This document shows positions 22,205-34,037 of a DNA stretch of 64,000 nucleotides, piece by piece. The position numbers and the translations under genes were made by a program. Numbering within the stretch: position 1 is the stretch's first letter; each line of letters begins with the position of its first letter. Source of the stretch: Euclidia mi (Eukaryota; Arthropoda; Insecta; Lepidoptera; Erebidae); assembly GCA_944739405.2 (NCBI GenBank), contig OX123190.2, forward strand, positions 81,969,086-82,033,085, read 5' to 3'. The notes under the pieces are model-generated. The model saw nothing but the letters and a program-made list of their open reading frames with translations, ran no database searches and was not told the DNA's origin.

Positions 22205-23700
22205 TCTCTATCATTTTCGCATTTTAATATTAGTAGGACAAACCGTTTCAGCCGTTTAAGCTTATTATATAATATTTAGTTTATATATGCGAAAAATTTA
22301 ATCAACGTGCACAATATGAAATTATGTATGACGTGACAGTACTGACATATGCGATAGCACATGCGCAGCACTCAATTATTAGCGCATGCGTTCTTACTTC
22401 CAAGAGGCAAATTTGTCTCGTACAAACTTCTACCCTCCCTCCCAGTTTAATTTTTGCAACTTATTGTAGCCTATGTCCGTCATACATACACAATTTCAAA
22501 TTTATAATATTAGTAGGGATACCACTATTCAGCTAAGTTAATACACACAGTTAAACGCTACAGTCTATTTGATAGAAGACGATACAAATAGATGTATGGA
22601 ACGGCACATAGTAGAAGATTAAAGCAAAATATTTCACAAGCAGATCCCAGAATAAAATTTCGTTGTAACTTATTACAACACCCTAAATATTATAATGACG
22701 TACTAATAAAGCAGTATTCTAGTGATTTATATAAAATTCAACACTTTCGGAGTCTTTAAATTAAAAGAAAAATTCAGTTATCCTAAAAATAGCCAAAACT
22801 AATTCTAAAATTATGTTTTTGATCTCTAAATATGACAGATTCACACTTTCACTAATTAGTGAAAATGTGAATCTGACATATTTAACCATCTGATATAATT
22901 ATATCAGATGGTTTCTATCCCAATCCTAAAGTTTTCGGAATATGTCCGTAACAAAAACCACAAGGCTACTAATAGCAGGTCAAAATCTCGTCTAACTTTC
23001 GGTTAATGCCAGTAGCCGGTCTAATTGGGCCGGGAAGGACACAGGTTGTGCAAGTTCGACTGTCAACTGACCACAATACTGCTGGGAAAAGTCTCACTTC
23101 AATTTAGTGATGACCATAAACTAAAAACTTAGGGCTTTATTATTAGTATGAGCTGACCGCATTTTCAACGCGTTTTCAAACCAGCTTTAAAATCGGCTTT
23201 TGAAACACACTTTTAATACCTATTATAAAAACTTGTAAACCTGGTGATGTAGTTAAGGAAGGCCGCCAATATTAGAATATTCATGACCGAGATAAATGTC
23301 GGAGCCGGCAGTTTGAAATTCATAAAACACTGTGATAACAATAATATACACGATGTAAAAAGACCCTTAACGAAAATAAAATCCCATTACGAAATTTTTT
23401 TACCTCGGCACCATACCTGCGAAATTAATGCATCCGGAGATATTGAGGCTCAAAGTCACCAAAAATTTTTCTAACACAATTCAATTTGTCCTGTCGTGAT
23501 CTACGAGTATGTATAGGTAGGTATCTCAAGCATACTCGTACAACATTGCGGCTTATAAAATGTGTTCATGCCAATAAAAAAGTTTCCCAGATATATTTTT
23601 GTTTAGTATGACTTGCCATGATGTGTAACACGATTGAACTTCAGCTTTGTGATGGGTCTTTTGAGACCGTGTGGCCAAAAGCGCTCACCCATCCAAGTAT
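22205..23700. other. No gene; contains two abutting palindromes
   Basis: AT-rich DNA with no protein domains. The notable structure is at 22828-22913. Confidence 0.4.
22828..22913. repeat. Two adjacent spacerless palindromes (56 bp and 30 bp)
   Basis: 22828-22855 is complementary to 22856-22883 with two mismatches over 28 bp. Immediately following, AACCATCTGATATAA (22884-22898) is perfectly complementary to 22899-22913. Neither has a loop or spacer, and each could form a cruciform. Confidence 0.9.
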
Positions 23701-23831
23701 TGAACTTTAATAATAATAATAATAATAAACATTTATTTCAGAATAAAATTATTCCATATTTGTTAGTAACATTATAAACTAGTGTTAGTAACATTTATTT
23801 TAAGCGTGAAACACGCCGATCCCGGGAGTGT

Positions 23832-26618
23832 CTACTTGACTGCATGCAGTCGTATCCACCGCCCTAAGATCGGAGAGTCCCACCTATCAGCCAACGTTCC
23901 AAGAATGGTGTTGGGGCTGGCGCGAACACGGTGCAACAGAGATGCGCATCTTTTGCGCATGATGGCCGAAAAACTGTCAACGTCGGCGTCGGCAAACATG
24001 CCGGACGCGCTGCAAAAACGCGGCAGCCCCATCAACACCCGGAACGTGTTGTTATATTGTACGCGCAAGCCACTATATGCCCTCTGCGTGAAGTTCACCC
24101 ACAGGCTGCACGAGTAAAAGGATTGGCAGTAGGCTTTGAAAAGCGTCACCTTAACCTGAGCCGTACAACGTGCAAACCTGTGGGCCAACATCCCACATCG
24201 AACAGCCAGCGACCTGCGCTCCCGTTCTACATCAAGGTTGTCTTTCAAATCGTCTGAGACCCAATGACCGAGATATTTAAAATTAGCAACTCTTTTTAGA
24301 GGTCTGCCGCACAGCACAACCGGTGGAGTTGTGATATAGCCTTTACTGCCTGCTTTAAATACCATGAATTCGCTCTTTGGTGCATTATATTTGAGCCCAT
24401 GGGTCCCAGCGTAAGATTCACACATGTTAATCAGCTTCCTTAATGCTCTGATCGATGGGCTCAGCAGAACCATATCATCTGCATAGCTTATATTATTAAT
24501 GCATACACCATCAATATGACAGCCGATTCTGGTTCTACTAAGCTCATCGATCAGATTATTCATGTACGGGTTAAACAACGCGGGTGAGGACAGCCCGCCC
24601 TGCCTCACCCCACACTCAAGCCTATAATCAGCTGAAAAGGAGTTTGCCCATCTGACTCGGTTCTGTTGATTAGAGTATGAAAATTTAAATATATTTATTA
24701 CTTCCCGGGGCACATCCGTCTCATGATGCAGTTTACCCCATAGCACATTATATGATACAAGGTCAAAAGCTTTTGACAAATCTAGGTAACACGCAAATAC
24801 TGGTGTCTTTCTTGCTGTATAGTACTGAACAGTCTGCTTAAGGCTAAAGATGGCACTCTCTGTAGATAAACCGGGCCGAAAACCGAATTGAGCATCGTTT
24901 ATTTTTAGATGTTTATCGAGCTGGCTTACAAGCAGACTGTCCAGCACCTTTGCAATTATCGTCGCTAAAGAAATAGGTCTATAATTTGACAGCGCAGATG
25001 AATCACCCGTTTTATTTTTAATAATCGGTACAACAGTTGTACGCATTAATTTTTCAGGTAAATAAGAATGACCTAGACATAAATTTAAAAACATACATAA
25101 AACTCGCGGTAAGTGGATCCCAGCATGCTGCAGGTGCTCGATGCTGAGACCGTCATGCCCGGGCGATTTTCCTCTAACCATGTTCTTAATTGTCGCAGCA
25201 ATCTGCTTCGCAGTAAACGTGACGCTTCGCGCGGAGCAGACGGTCCCAGAATCGGGCACATACGACTGCCGCTCATTATTCAAGGGTGATTGTACTCTAA
25301 AATGCTGCCGAAACAGATCCGCAATACTACCCCGGTCATGTACACCTTCAATACTCACGGGAAGGCTCGGCTTGTGATTTAATTTGTTTGTTGATTTCCA
25401 GAATTTACAAAAGTCTTTGTTTGAGTGGTGTGTAGCAATTATATCCATTTTAATTTGATTTTGATTTGCTTGACACCATTTTAATTTACGCTTGAATATT
25501 TTTCTGGATTCGCTCATATCATTAAAAACCGGACCAGAACTGGGCTTACCAAACATTAGCCAAAGCCTATAATAAAGTCGCGCCCTCTCGTGAGCCTCAC
25601 GAACATACTTATTCCAGCCAGTTACATGCCTACGCTTTGTTAATTTTTTCTGATAATAACTGTATTCAGCAGCGTTCACAAGTATACGTTCAATGATATT
25701 ATACATTTCATCTAACACAGGTAGGTGGCAGGTATTATTACACATCCAGTCTGCACACTGACTAAATTCGCTTGGAAAATCAATTTGTTTCAATTCAGAA
25801 TGACAATAATCATGATATTTAGCTATTTGTTCCGCATCACGTTCACCCCAGACAACTTTGTTTACATGTGCGTACGACTTTGTCAACATAGTGTGCATTC
25901 TGATGCTATTAAACTGATATTCTAACATAACAGGTAAGTGGTCCGACCAGTATGAGTCATACAATACCGACACATTGTGACTAGCGGGCAGCGCGGCGCC
26001 TGTCACTACGCAGTGATCAAGCCAGCGCAGGCACCCGTGTGCGTCGCTTACATATGTATAGGTGTCCAACGGAAGTGTATTCATATCAACGCACGACCAT
26101 AACTGCTCCGCACAGAACGAAAGTAGCTCGTTAGCAAACAGTTCACCCGGGTGTGCGTTAAAGTCACCAAGAATAAAAACTGACTCGACACTATTATTTT
26201 CAATCACCGCGTTAATCTCGCTTAAGCACTCTGTGAATTCTAGGAAATTGTCACTACAATCAGTAGGCATGTACACTGAGAACACCACGAATGACCGATC
26301 ACGGAGCGTTACCTTGACAGCTGCAAGACACACACTACTGCAGCTGATCACTGTTACCGCAGGGAGCGCACTTTTTCGCCAGAGAAGGGCAACTCCTCCG
26401 TGTGGTCGCCCCCGCAGCACACCGACTGAGGTATCCACTGCCGAGGTGCCCGTGAAGGCAAAGTTGTCATCTATAGTACCCAAAAAAGACAAGTCATGTG
26501 GCAGCAGCCATGTCTCCTGCAGCGCTATCAAATCAACTTCTTGACAAAGTTGTCGTATGCAGTCCACTGACCTGACAACGTTCTTACAATTAAAAGTTAT
26601 TAATTTCGTTGTCGTCAT
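23832..26618 (-). CDS. LINE D ORF2: endonuclease-reverse transcriptase, 928 aa, uninterrupted
   Basis: ATG at 26618 opens a full ORF. The EEP endonuclease occupies residues about 1-235: ITFNCKN (Asn), LIALQETWL (catalytic Glu), RPHGGVALLW, SVYMPTD, ILGDFNAHPGE and YWSDHLPV (Asp-His). The RT occupies about 480-760: GHDGLSIEHL, NYRPISLATIIAKVLD, CYLDLSKAFDLVSY (motif A Asp), GVRQGGLSSPALFN (motif B), ISYADDMVLL (catalytic YADD), LKYNAPKSEFMVF and NFKYLGHWVSDD. The tail has YNNTFRVLMGLPRFCSASGM. Role: nicks target DNA and copies the element RNA. All catalytic residues I can place are present, so this is the only complete retrotransposon enzyme frame in the window. Its ORF1 partner is damaged. 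No host introns or host-type domains. Confidence 0.92.
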   Translation of the reverse strand: MTTTKLITFNCKNVVRSVDCIRQLCQEVDLIALQETWLLPHDLSFLGTIDDNFAFTGTSAVDTSVGVLRGRPHGGVALLWRKSALPAVTVISCSSVCLAAVKVTLRDRSFVVFSVYMPTDCSDNFLEFTECLSEINAVIENNSVESVFILGDFNAHPGELFANELLSFCAEQLWSCVDMNTLPLDTYTYVSDAHGCLRWLDHCVVTGAALPASHNVSVLYDSYWSDHLPVMLEYQFNSIRMHTMLTKSYAHVNKVVWGERDAEQIAKYHDYCHSELKQIDFPSEFSQCADWMCNNTCHLPVLDEMYNIIERILVNAAEYSYYQKKLTKRRHVTGWNKYVREAHERARLYYRLWLMFGKPSSGPVFNDMSESRKIFKRKLKWCQANQNQIKMDIIATHHSNKDFCKFWKSTNKLNHKPSLPVSIEGVHDRGSIADLFRQHFRVQSPLNNERQSYVPDSGTVCSARSVTFTAKQIAATIKNMVRGKSPGHDGLSIEHLQHAGIHLPRVLCMFLNLCLGHSYLPEKLMRTTVVPIIKNKTGDSSALSNYRPISLATIIAKVLDSLLVSQLDKHLKINDAQFGFRPGLSTESAIFSLKQTVQYYTARKTPVFACYLDLSKAFDLVSYNVLWGKLHHETDVPREVINIFKFSYSNQQNRVRWANSFSADYRLECGVRQGGLSSPALFNPYMNNLIDELSRTRIGCHIDGVCINNISYADDMVLLSPSIRALRKLINMCESYAGTHGLKYNAPKSEFMVFKAGSKGYITTPPVVLCGRPLKRVANFKYLGHWVSDDLKDNLDVERERRSLAVRCGMLAHRFARCTAQVKVTLFKAYCQSFYSCSLWVNFTQRAYSGLRVQYNNTFRVLMGLPRFCSASGMFADADVDSFSAIMRKRCASLLHRVRASPNTILGTLADRWDSPILGRWIRLHAVK

Positions 26619-26641
26619 GTTGAGTTTTTTGTAATTATCTC

Positions 26642-27968
26642 GTTTGCACGTAAGTCGGCTTTGTTTCTGAATTCAACAAAACGTCGATACGCAATTCCAA
26701 CAGGTCAAAAGTCAGCATCCATAAATAAATCTATCTTTTCTTTAGGCACAAAAATGTTGAAGGAGTTATATTCTTTTTCTACTCTCATCTGCATATTTTG
26801 AACAGTGACATTTAAATTCGACTTACTTGCTACATACTTAGTGATGTCACACACGGACACATCCTTCGCCACGTTATAAATAAAAATCGGTACCTTTATT
26901 TCGGCAGCCTTGAAGTTTGTACTTATTTCACCTACAGCTTTCCCCCTGTTTCCTGCAAAACGGTTTCTATATCTTCGCCTTTGGACCGTAATCCAGTCAT
27001 CATTTTGTTTCTCACGCTTCCATTCACCATCCTTCACTAAGTCTGCCATAGTCTTGTTAACGTTCATCGTTGCAGGATTACCGAGCGCGTCATCCGTGTG
27101 TCTCGAGTTACCGATGGTCGGGCGCGCGATCAGCTGAGTTGGGTGATTCATCATACCGCTCGTCAAGCGCGTGAGCTCGGAGGTACCGCCTTTCGAATAA
27201 ACAGGATTATGACACCTGTCGTGTTCGGAGCACGGTTGAAATTCACTCGTTTTTGAATGAATAGCCGGTGACCGCTGCGTGTTTGTTGGTCTTGAATCAG
27301 GAATACCCTCAGTTGGAAGTTTATTCTCCTCAATTTCGCAATAAACTGTTTCTGGAGAAGATACTATGTGACTATGATTGCTCACTTTTTCATCCCCCAG
27401 GTGTGATCCCAGAGGATCATTGACCACTTCAAAACTCTTCATTCGACTCGCTCCTCGTCGAGTGTTTATATTGTATTCATACGCAGTGATGGATGAAGTA
27501 TATATGCTTCAACAAATCTATCTCACATTTTAAGGTATTCAACTGTTCAGTAGTGACAAACTGTTCCTTAATACGGCTGATGTCTTGCTGCACAACTAAT
27601 AGATCCTTCAATATCTTCGTTACATCCACATGATCGAAGAGAATTGGGGGTAACTTTTGAAGTTCGCGAGCGACGAAAATAGGAATTTCCTCAGGATCTG
27701 TTTCCTTAAGAGTATTAATAATATCCTCTATATTTCTGAGCGTTTTCCCATCTCTCTTCCTGGTTTTCTTCTGCTTTTTTATTGTTGGTATGGATTCAAA
27801 AAGCAGATTCTTAGCTACCACAATATCCTCCTCAGAGAAAGCAGAGACGCAGATTCGACTGATACTTTCTTCGTCCATCACATCTAGTTTATTGTTCACA
27901 AACGCTAGCATTTCGTTAATCACGATATTACACTTTGTACATTTCACACGATTGGAAGCCATATTCAC
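26642..27968 (-). pseudogene. LINE D ORF1: zinc finger, coiled coil and RRM-like domain (frameshift + nonsense)
   Basis: The N-terminal piece (27968-27477; probable start at the internal MASNRVKC) has CTKCNIVINEMLAFVNNKL, a CxxC zinc-knuckle-like start. A helical region with KQKKTRKR and a C-terminal coiled coil (IKEQFVTTEQLNTLKCEIDL) follow. The frame changes near 27500. The second piece (from about 27520 to 26705) starts NTRRGASRMKSF and ends in an RRM-like domain: VPIFIYNVAKDVSVCDITKY, YNSFNIFVPKEKIDLFMDADF. There a TGA occupies what is usually a Trp codon, and PVGIAYRRFVEF is readable beyond it. The protein would package element RNA; as it stands it is disrupted by one frameshift and one stop. 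Confidence 0.75.
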
Positions 27969-28074
27969 TTACGTACGCGTACGGTGCGCGCGACCGTATC
28001 TAAGCTCAGCGCGTGCGCGACTGACTTTGCAAGCTTTACTTAACTTTGCTTATTTACTACGATACGCGATGCTT

Positions 28075-29470
28075 GTATAATCTAAATGGTAATTAATCTG
28101 ACTTATTACTTATGTTGTTTTATTAAATGCTCGGCGTGTATTGCGTTATAAATACAAGAATAGATGTAACATGACCGTATCTTGCTTGTACACAAACATT
28201 TCACACAACACACATCACAACTAATGAGTTATATATTTTTAATTATATAACAAATGGAATTGAATTAAAATCAAGTATATCATCTTGACACAAGATGGAA
28301 ATTTTACGAAGTAATTAATAATTAATTTTCTTGCGACATGGACATACAAAATGAAATGAGAGTTAGAATTTCCTGCCGTAATAGAAAGCACCTTAAATAA
28401 CTTATTTTTATTTTATCTTTGTAAGTGAAATGAATTAATCTTTACTCAGAATTACTGATTTATTATTTTTTGACGAAACGTTTAGATTTATTGCATATTT
28501 TATTTTAACTCACATCATTGTCGTTTTGTTATCATCAGGGTTGCATCTAAGAATTTCACCTCAATACCCGGCGTCAGCTTACGTCTCACTAGATTTGTTA
28601 GTAGGTACAGTCGAACAACTTCCCGCTAGACCACCATAAGGGCGAGAATCGCTCAGCAAGACATCATCGCTTCCAGTGCTACTTTACACACACTTTGACA
28701 CTCGTATACAAAACAAGTTTCTAGTGTGCCTCGACTCTATGAGCGATTCGGAATATTTTTTGAAACTCGTCCACCGCCGACTTGTTTGATTGTACATTAG
28801 CTTTATAGACGAGGGTAGATAATTTTTGAAACGAAGTAAAATTATAGTAGGATTAAACCCATTGGAGAAGGAAGAGAATATAACAAAAATAAAGGGAGAA
28901 AAATTAATGGCGATCTGAGTTCGGGAAGTGGATGGTGTTGCGATTTAAAGGGTAAAAAAGGGGTTTTCTCGTTTGTTGACAAAACTACTTGTCCTACGAA
29001 AACGACTTAAATGGCAAAGTTGTAGGTAATAAAAAGATCTACAACTTTTGTATTTACACTTTATTCAGATAATGTCAAAATTTATGTGAAAAATTCAAAT
29101 AACCAAGTTTTTGGTTTTTATTTTAATCTTTTACAATGTTTAGTTTTTCTTTATCATGAAATTTGGTGAAACCTTACCTTTTTATGTTCCAAACACACTG
29201 TAATTATTTTTATTTAAAATATTTATTTTTACGCCTTATTTTGACTGAATATCGAAAAAATGCCTAATTTTCAATCGAAAATTCTCACGTCAAAGTATCA
29301 GTTTTTTTTTAAAGTTGGTCGTCATTTTGTTACTTGAAATCTCTACATTCTGATGGTGTTAATAAAATATACATTACAAAAGTGTTGCTCAAATAGCTAA
29401 ATTATAACTAAACTGCAGGATAATCTCTATCTTAAATTTCGGTTTATTCATATTCTATACTGAATTCCAC
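28075..29470. other. No feature recognised
   Basis: AT-rich, with no ORF of note and no SINE or Helitron signature that I can support. Confidence 0.4.
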
Positions 29471-29475
29471 TTGAA

Positions 29476-29610
29476 GGCAGCGATAGCCTAGTTGAGAGAC
29501 CACCAATGAGCTATGTAGAGGGCATTGGGTTCGAGCCCGCGGTGTACACCACTAACTTTGCAAAGTAATGTGTATATTAAATTGTCAATTGCTTGCGGTG
29601 ATACCCATCC
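29476..29610 (+). repeat. SINE S2, head only (3'-truncated)
   Basis: GGCAGCGATAGCCTAGTTG (A box), GGGTTCGAGCCCGCGG (B box) and GTGTATATTAAATTGTCAAT match the S2 head at 7806. Confidence 0.7.
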
Positions 29611-29614
29611 TTGT

Positions 29615-30605
29615 ATTCGACATTTTAAAAGAATCATCTGGCACCAAGATTTGACGCCATTCATAAACCAAAACAGGCTCCATCTCTAAAAAACATTTGA
29701 GAACCGCTGGTCTAATGCAAACTTATGCCAGAGGTTCAGAAAAATAAATTTAAAATGCACTTAATACACTGATATACAATATTCTCTCAAGTTATCTTCA
29801 AGCAATTTCAACAACTAAGTTAGAACCGAGTCAAAACATGGTTTGCACTATTTGCAATGGCAACACAAATTTTAAACAAGCGAGCCCCGTCTTACAAATC
29901 ACTCACTTAAGCCAGTATTGTTGAGTGCGTCTAAAAGGATTTACCTAGTTTGAGCTTTTGTCCCACTGAAAACGATAGCGGGAAGCGATTATAACAGCAA
30001 ACTTTTATGAAATGCAAGGTAGGCAATTTATTGTTTTCATTCTCACATTGTTTTGATTAGTGATTTATTTATGAAACTGACTTGCCTATGCTATTTAGAA
30101 ATGAGTATTTAAGTAAATAAGCATAACAAATATCTTTAAATTTTTATACAACAAATTCCTTCACCAGCTGATAAAACAGAAACTTACATAAAAAATGCAT
30201 ATGCACACTACATCGTCTCCTTCTTATGGTGTCACCCTAAATAGTGAAGCTTGGCTACAGCCAAGTTGGAGAGACACGAAATAATGTGTCAAAAAAAACC
30301 CAAATCACTAAATGTAAGCAAGGTTAATTGAATATTAGAAATGCGATGGAATTTAAGCTTTCGTGGTCACTATCATAACTTTTTACTTTACGCGCAATAA
30401 ACCGTTATAGACCGTTATAACCGGTAGACCGTTTCACTTGTTCATAACACTCATCCACCCGCAATACTTCAGTACATCCGTGAACATGGCGCTTGCAACA
30501 GTGCCAAAATATCGGTTACTCACAACAAAGGTACGTGGTATATATACCGTACAAATATATATAGGTATATATAGGTAGGTAAATATTGTACCTACCTATA
30601 CGTCG
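29615..30605. other. No gene recognised
   Basis: AT-rich. A small hairpin with arms TAGGTAGGTA/TACCTACCTA lies at about 30572-30599. Confidence 0.4.
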
Positions 30606-30617
30606 CAATTGTATAAT

Positions 30618-30849
30618 CATCATCATCAGCCTTTAACAGTCCACTGCTGGACTAGGCCTCTCCTTTCAAAGGAGGAATTGGCCTACTATACCACGCTAGC
30701 CAAACGGGTTGGTATAGGGTTTGTATCAAGTTTTCCTTCTCTTACAGTGATGTTCTCTGCATAATATGCTCCCTCTGGCGGCTCTTACGACACCCATGGG
30801 ATGATATGGGGTGGTGACAATCCGTATTCTTAATCCGTCACCACACGGA
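30618..30849 (-). repeat. SINE S4 (RTE-type tail), 12-bp TSD
   Basis: CAATTGTATAAT flanks it at 30606-30617 and 30850-30861. On the minus strand it opens TCCGTGTGGTGACGGATTA, includes CCCATGGGTGTCGTAAGAG, and ends AGGCCTAGTCCAGCAGTGG, GACTGTTAAAGGCTGATG with an (ATG)n tail. The tail resembles that of RTE LINEs (compare CCCAGCAGTGGGAC at 56882). Other copies: 44803-44898 and 57228-57431. Confidence 0.85.
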
Positions 30850-30861
30850 CAATTGTATAAT

Positions 30862-31711
30862 AGCACACAATAAAATATTGCATACGTCGTCGTAGAAAAG
30901 TACGAAGCGTACCTCTTACTAAAACGTGAAGCCACGGGTATTAGCATAGGTACAAAATATAGTGAATTTTATTATATAATAGCTCCGTCATCTCGCTCGC
31001 AGTAGCACCAAAGCCTGAAGGATAAGCCTCTACGCCTGAACTTTCTCAGCACGTGATTTGGGTTCAACGCCGTCTTCGAAATGGAACTGGTATTGTAAAT
31101 GAGGCTAAGAGGTGTGACTTTTCGACGCTCTTCGTAATAGAAAAGGAAGAGTGATTTTAGACTCAGTTAAATATCACTAGTGTCGAGGCGTAACGAACTA
31201 GATAGATTTATTTCTTTAGATCTGGATACTAAAATGTACATTCTTTAAGGAGTTAACGACTTGTGATTTTCAGTTTGTAGATTTCGTTCTTATCTTTTAT
31301 AATGCTTATATTTCTTGTCTTCATACATAGACGGTTATCAATTGAAAGATATCTGTATTTAAATACTGCGTGAGTAGGTTCAAACATTTTAATAAGATAT
31401 CCGTTTAGCAATGATCGAAAGCGCTTCCTGAAAAACAGAGGTACATTTGTTTTGCTTTTTTCTATAAATGGCGAAGAGCTGAGAGAGTAGATAGGGTTAA
31501 TATTCGACGGTTTGTGTTCATACGGGGGCATTCATAAAGTGCGCGGACATCTACATATGTTTATCTGTATTAAATTAATCCTGCAACAACAGCACTGCGC
31601 TACAGCCTTCACGCAAAAACAATACGAAATGTCTAATTAACAATGGATTCTAAGACAACTTTTTGAGAAACTTATCTTTATTTAGTAGCTGCAGATTACA
31701 GCATGAATGGG
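30862..31711. other. No gene recognised
   Basis: No domains or repeat signatures. The 92-codon minus ORF at 31253-31531 has no recognisable family. Confidence 0.35.
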
Positions 31712-31985
31712 CCGGCTCGACCGGGGAAGTACTACCCTCTCACAGAAAATCGACGTAAAGTAGCAGAACCTAAACTGTTGCATTTTGTTCGGTGAGTGAG
31801 AGTGCCGGAGGCCCTATCCCCAATTCCTTTCCCTAATACCACTCCTTATCCTATCCCTTTTCCCAGCCCCAAGGGGCGGCAACGAACTTGTGACTCCTGT
31901 GGTGTTGCTTGTGTCCATGGGCGGTGGTAATTGCTTACCATCAGGCAATCCATCTGCTCGTTTGCCGCCATTTACTATATAAAAA
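31712..31985 (+). repeat. Dispersed lepidopteran-type SINE/LINE-tail repeat
   Basis: Contains CCTATCCCCAATTCCTTTCC, CCCCAAGGGGCGGCAACG and GGCGGTGGTAATTGCTTACC followed by ATCAGGCAATCCATCTGC, a common 3' block in lepidopteran repeats, and ends in an A-rich tail. The family is recalled, not searched. Confidence 0.6.
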
Positions 31986-32597
31986 ATACTTACATATAAT
32001 CATTTAAAATATGGAGGACGGCTAGCGGCCAACGCCCGAAAATTGCATCACAAAAATTACTAACACTTTTTTTGTAAATGTTTTTATACCTCACTAAAAA
32101 ATATTTAAAACATATACTTCACAAAATGTTCAATAATTTGATATATAATACTAATACAATCACTTAGCGTTTGCATTAAGAATACATTTTTAAAAATAAC
32201 AAATTCAACTTAGTTGATCGCCACAGCGCAATATGGCGGCACGGAGAAAACTGAACACCGAAATCAGCAATTTTATTATTTTTCTCGGTTACAAGCTTGG
32301 AAATATGATAAAAATATATAATAATAATTATTTAATAATATAATAATTCTTTATTGACATAAAATACACGTTTACAATATTTTAGAATTCTCTGACTCCC
32401 GCACTAGTAATAACTGTGTTGCAGGAGACAGTGTCTTCCCAAATTTCATCCTGGCACAGATCATTTATGTCTCAAGAAAAACAAAAAAGAATAAAAATAA
32501 AAATGAAAGCATAACAATAAAAACAAGAAAAGGACTAAAAAGGTTACAAAATATTCAGTGCAGTGTAAATTTAATGTAAGAGATTGCTGTGAACGCG

Positions 32598-32632
32598 CGT
32601 GTGTGTGTGTGCGTCTGTGTGTGTATGTGCGT

Positions 32633-32692
<60 letters not shown>

Positions 32693-32715
32693 GTGTGTGC
32701 GCTTGTGTGTGTGTT
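32598..32715. repeat. (GT)n microsatellite in LINE E 3' UTR
   Basis: About 118 bp of GT repeats with scattered CG and TC interruptions, the longest pure run around 32638-32686. Confidence 0.95.
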
Positions 32716-32972
32716 CTTTAAATTAGTCTGACCTGATTGGCCCTACGACGATGTCTTGGGATCGGAAAATCAGATGTCCACTAATCAGATCTATTTGAAA
32801 TAGTGTTACGATATGATTCTTAGTAAATTCTCAACAATATTATAGTCCATCGTGTTTAGCCATTCAATTACAACTTTTTTAAATTGGTTATTGTTAAGGG
32901 TTTTTATATCATTCACTTTAGTACACATTTTGTTGTATATATAGGGGGCTAGAAAATTTAAGTGTTTCTGAC

Positions 32973-33545
32973 CTAGCTTGATAAGGGGTCCTGCAGTATA
33001 TCAATATTTATGTCTCCTGTCAGAATTACGTATTTAGTATGGATATTACCAAGCACCCTATCAAGTGATTCTAAATAATTACTGGTACTTCTATAGCTTG
33101 GAGAACGATAAGAACAAATAATGGAATAGTTAGGATGTAGAGTAGCAACTAGACAATTCGCTTCTAAAAATTCTGGCTCGTAAACATAAACCTCAAACAC
33201 ATTACGTACAAAAATCACAACACCGTCATTTTGATTGTTACTAATTTTGGTCCAAAATTTGTTATAGCCGTCCATATTTTGTGGCGGATTGTTTCCGCTA
33301 GTCCAACATTCCGTCAGTACAATTAAATCTAGGGGAATATTCAAAGCAGATATAAATGCTAAAAAAAGATCAAAATTACAATTTATGCTTCTTATGTTGA
33401 GGGTGATGGTTGTAAATGATTCATTGTTCACGTCATAGTTTAATAATCGTGAGCATGATCCGACACTACTGATCATCAAACACTCAACTTGGCCCGTCGA
33501 GTCTATCTCTTCTGCAATGGAAATGTTATTACGATCGAATTATAT
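32973..33545 (-). pseudogene. LINE E ORF2 endonuclease fragment
   Basis: The frame runs from NNISIAEEIDSTG through TTITLNIRSINCNFDLF, LDLIVLTECWTS (catalytic Glu), NDGVVIFV and YVILTGDINIDIL (GDxN block), then stops at 32973. The distal SDH block and RT are absent. Immediately after the stop, in another frame, LGQKHLNFLAPYIYNKM...WLNTM is the ORF2 C-terminus, so a large internal deletion ends here. An upstream 149-codon stretch (33989-33540) is in the same frame, ending at TAA; whether it is an ORF2 extension or just a spacer is unclear. Confidence 0.75.
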
Positions 33546-34037
33546 TTTTGTGTGAAAAAGGCCTAATATACGCGTACAAACATGCACCTTATTATACATG
33601 TATGTGAGATTTAATACGGTTTTATTAGGTAGTAATACTGAAACAGATTTTAATATGGTACGTGTCCTTAAGATAGACCGATAAATAAATGTAAATTTTA
33701 AATAATAATACTTAAAAAATATTAAACTAAGCATTCCTATAAAAAACTTAGTAGCTTTTATTACACCCGCACATTGTAGTACGAAATTTTCAACTATTTT
33801 ATGCTTGTTGTGTTCTAGAGTGGTTATGTATGCAACATAATATGTATAATGTATGTGTGTATGTGTATTGTATGTGTTATATTTATGCAATGTATATGAT
33901 TGGGTGTGAATGTGAGCAATCTTTGACAAATAATCAACTACATAATCTTTTACAACTACATTATAGAATGATAAATTAAATATAAGCATGCAATGAAATA
34001 TACTATGTATTATTAAATATAAGGATGCAAAAAATAG

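Larger units (their letters stand above)
23708..28070 (-). mobile_element. Near full-length non-LTR retrotransposon (LINE D), ORF2 intact
   Basis: On the minus strand: a GC-rich 5' UTR (about 28070-27969), a zinc-finger/coiled-coil plus RNA-binding ORF1 in two pieces (27962-26642), an ORF2 with EN and RT (26618-23832), a short 3' UTR and a (TTA)7 tail (23708-23728). The clade was not assigned; the ORF2 motifs (GVRQGG, YADD) and ORF1 zinc finger are unlike those of the CR1-type copies in this window. No TSD was found. Confidence 0.85.

Noticed and set aside
33540..33989. 149-codon minus ORF as an independent gene
   Set aside because: In frame with LINE E ORF2, low complexity and CA-rich; more likely a LINE spacer or ORF2 leader.
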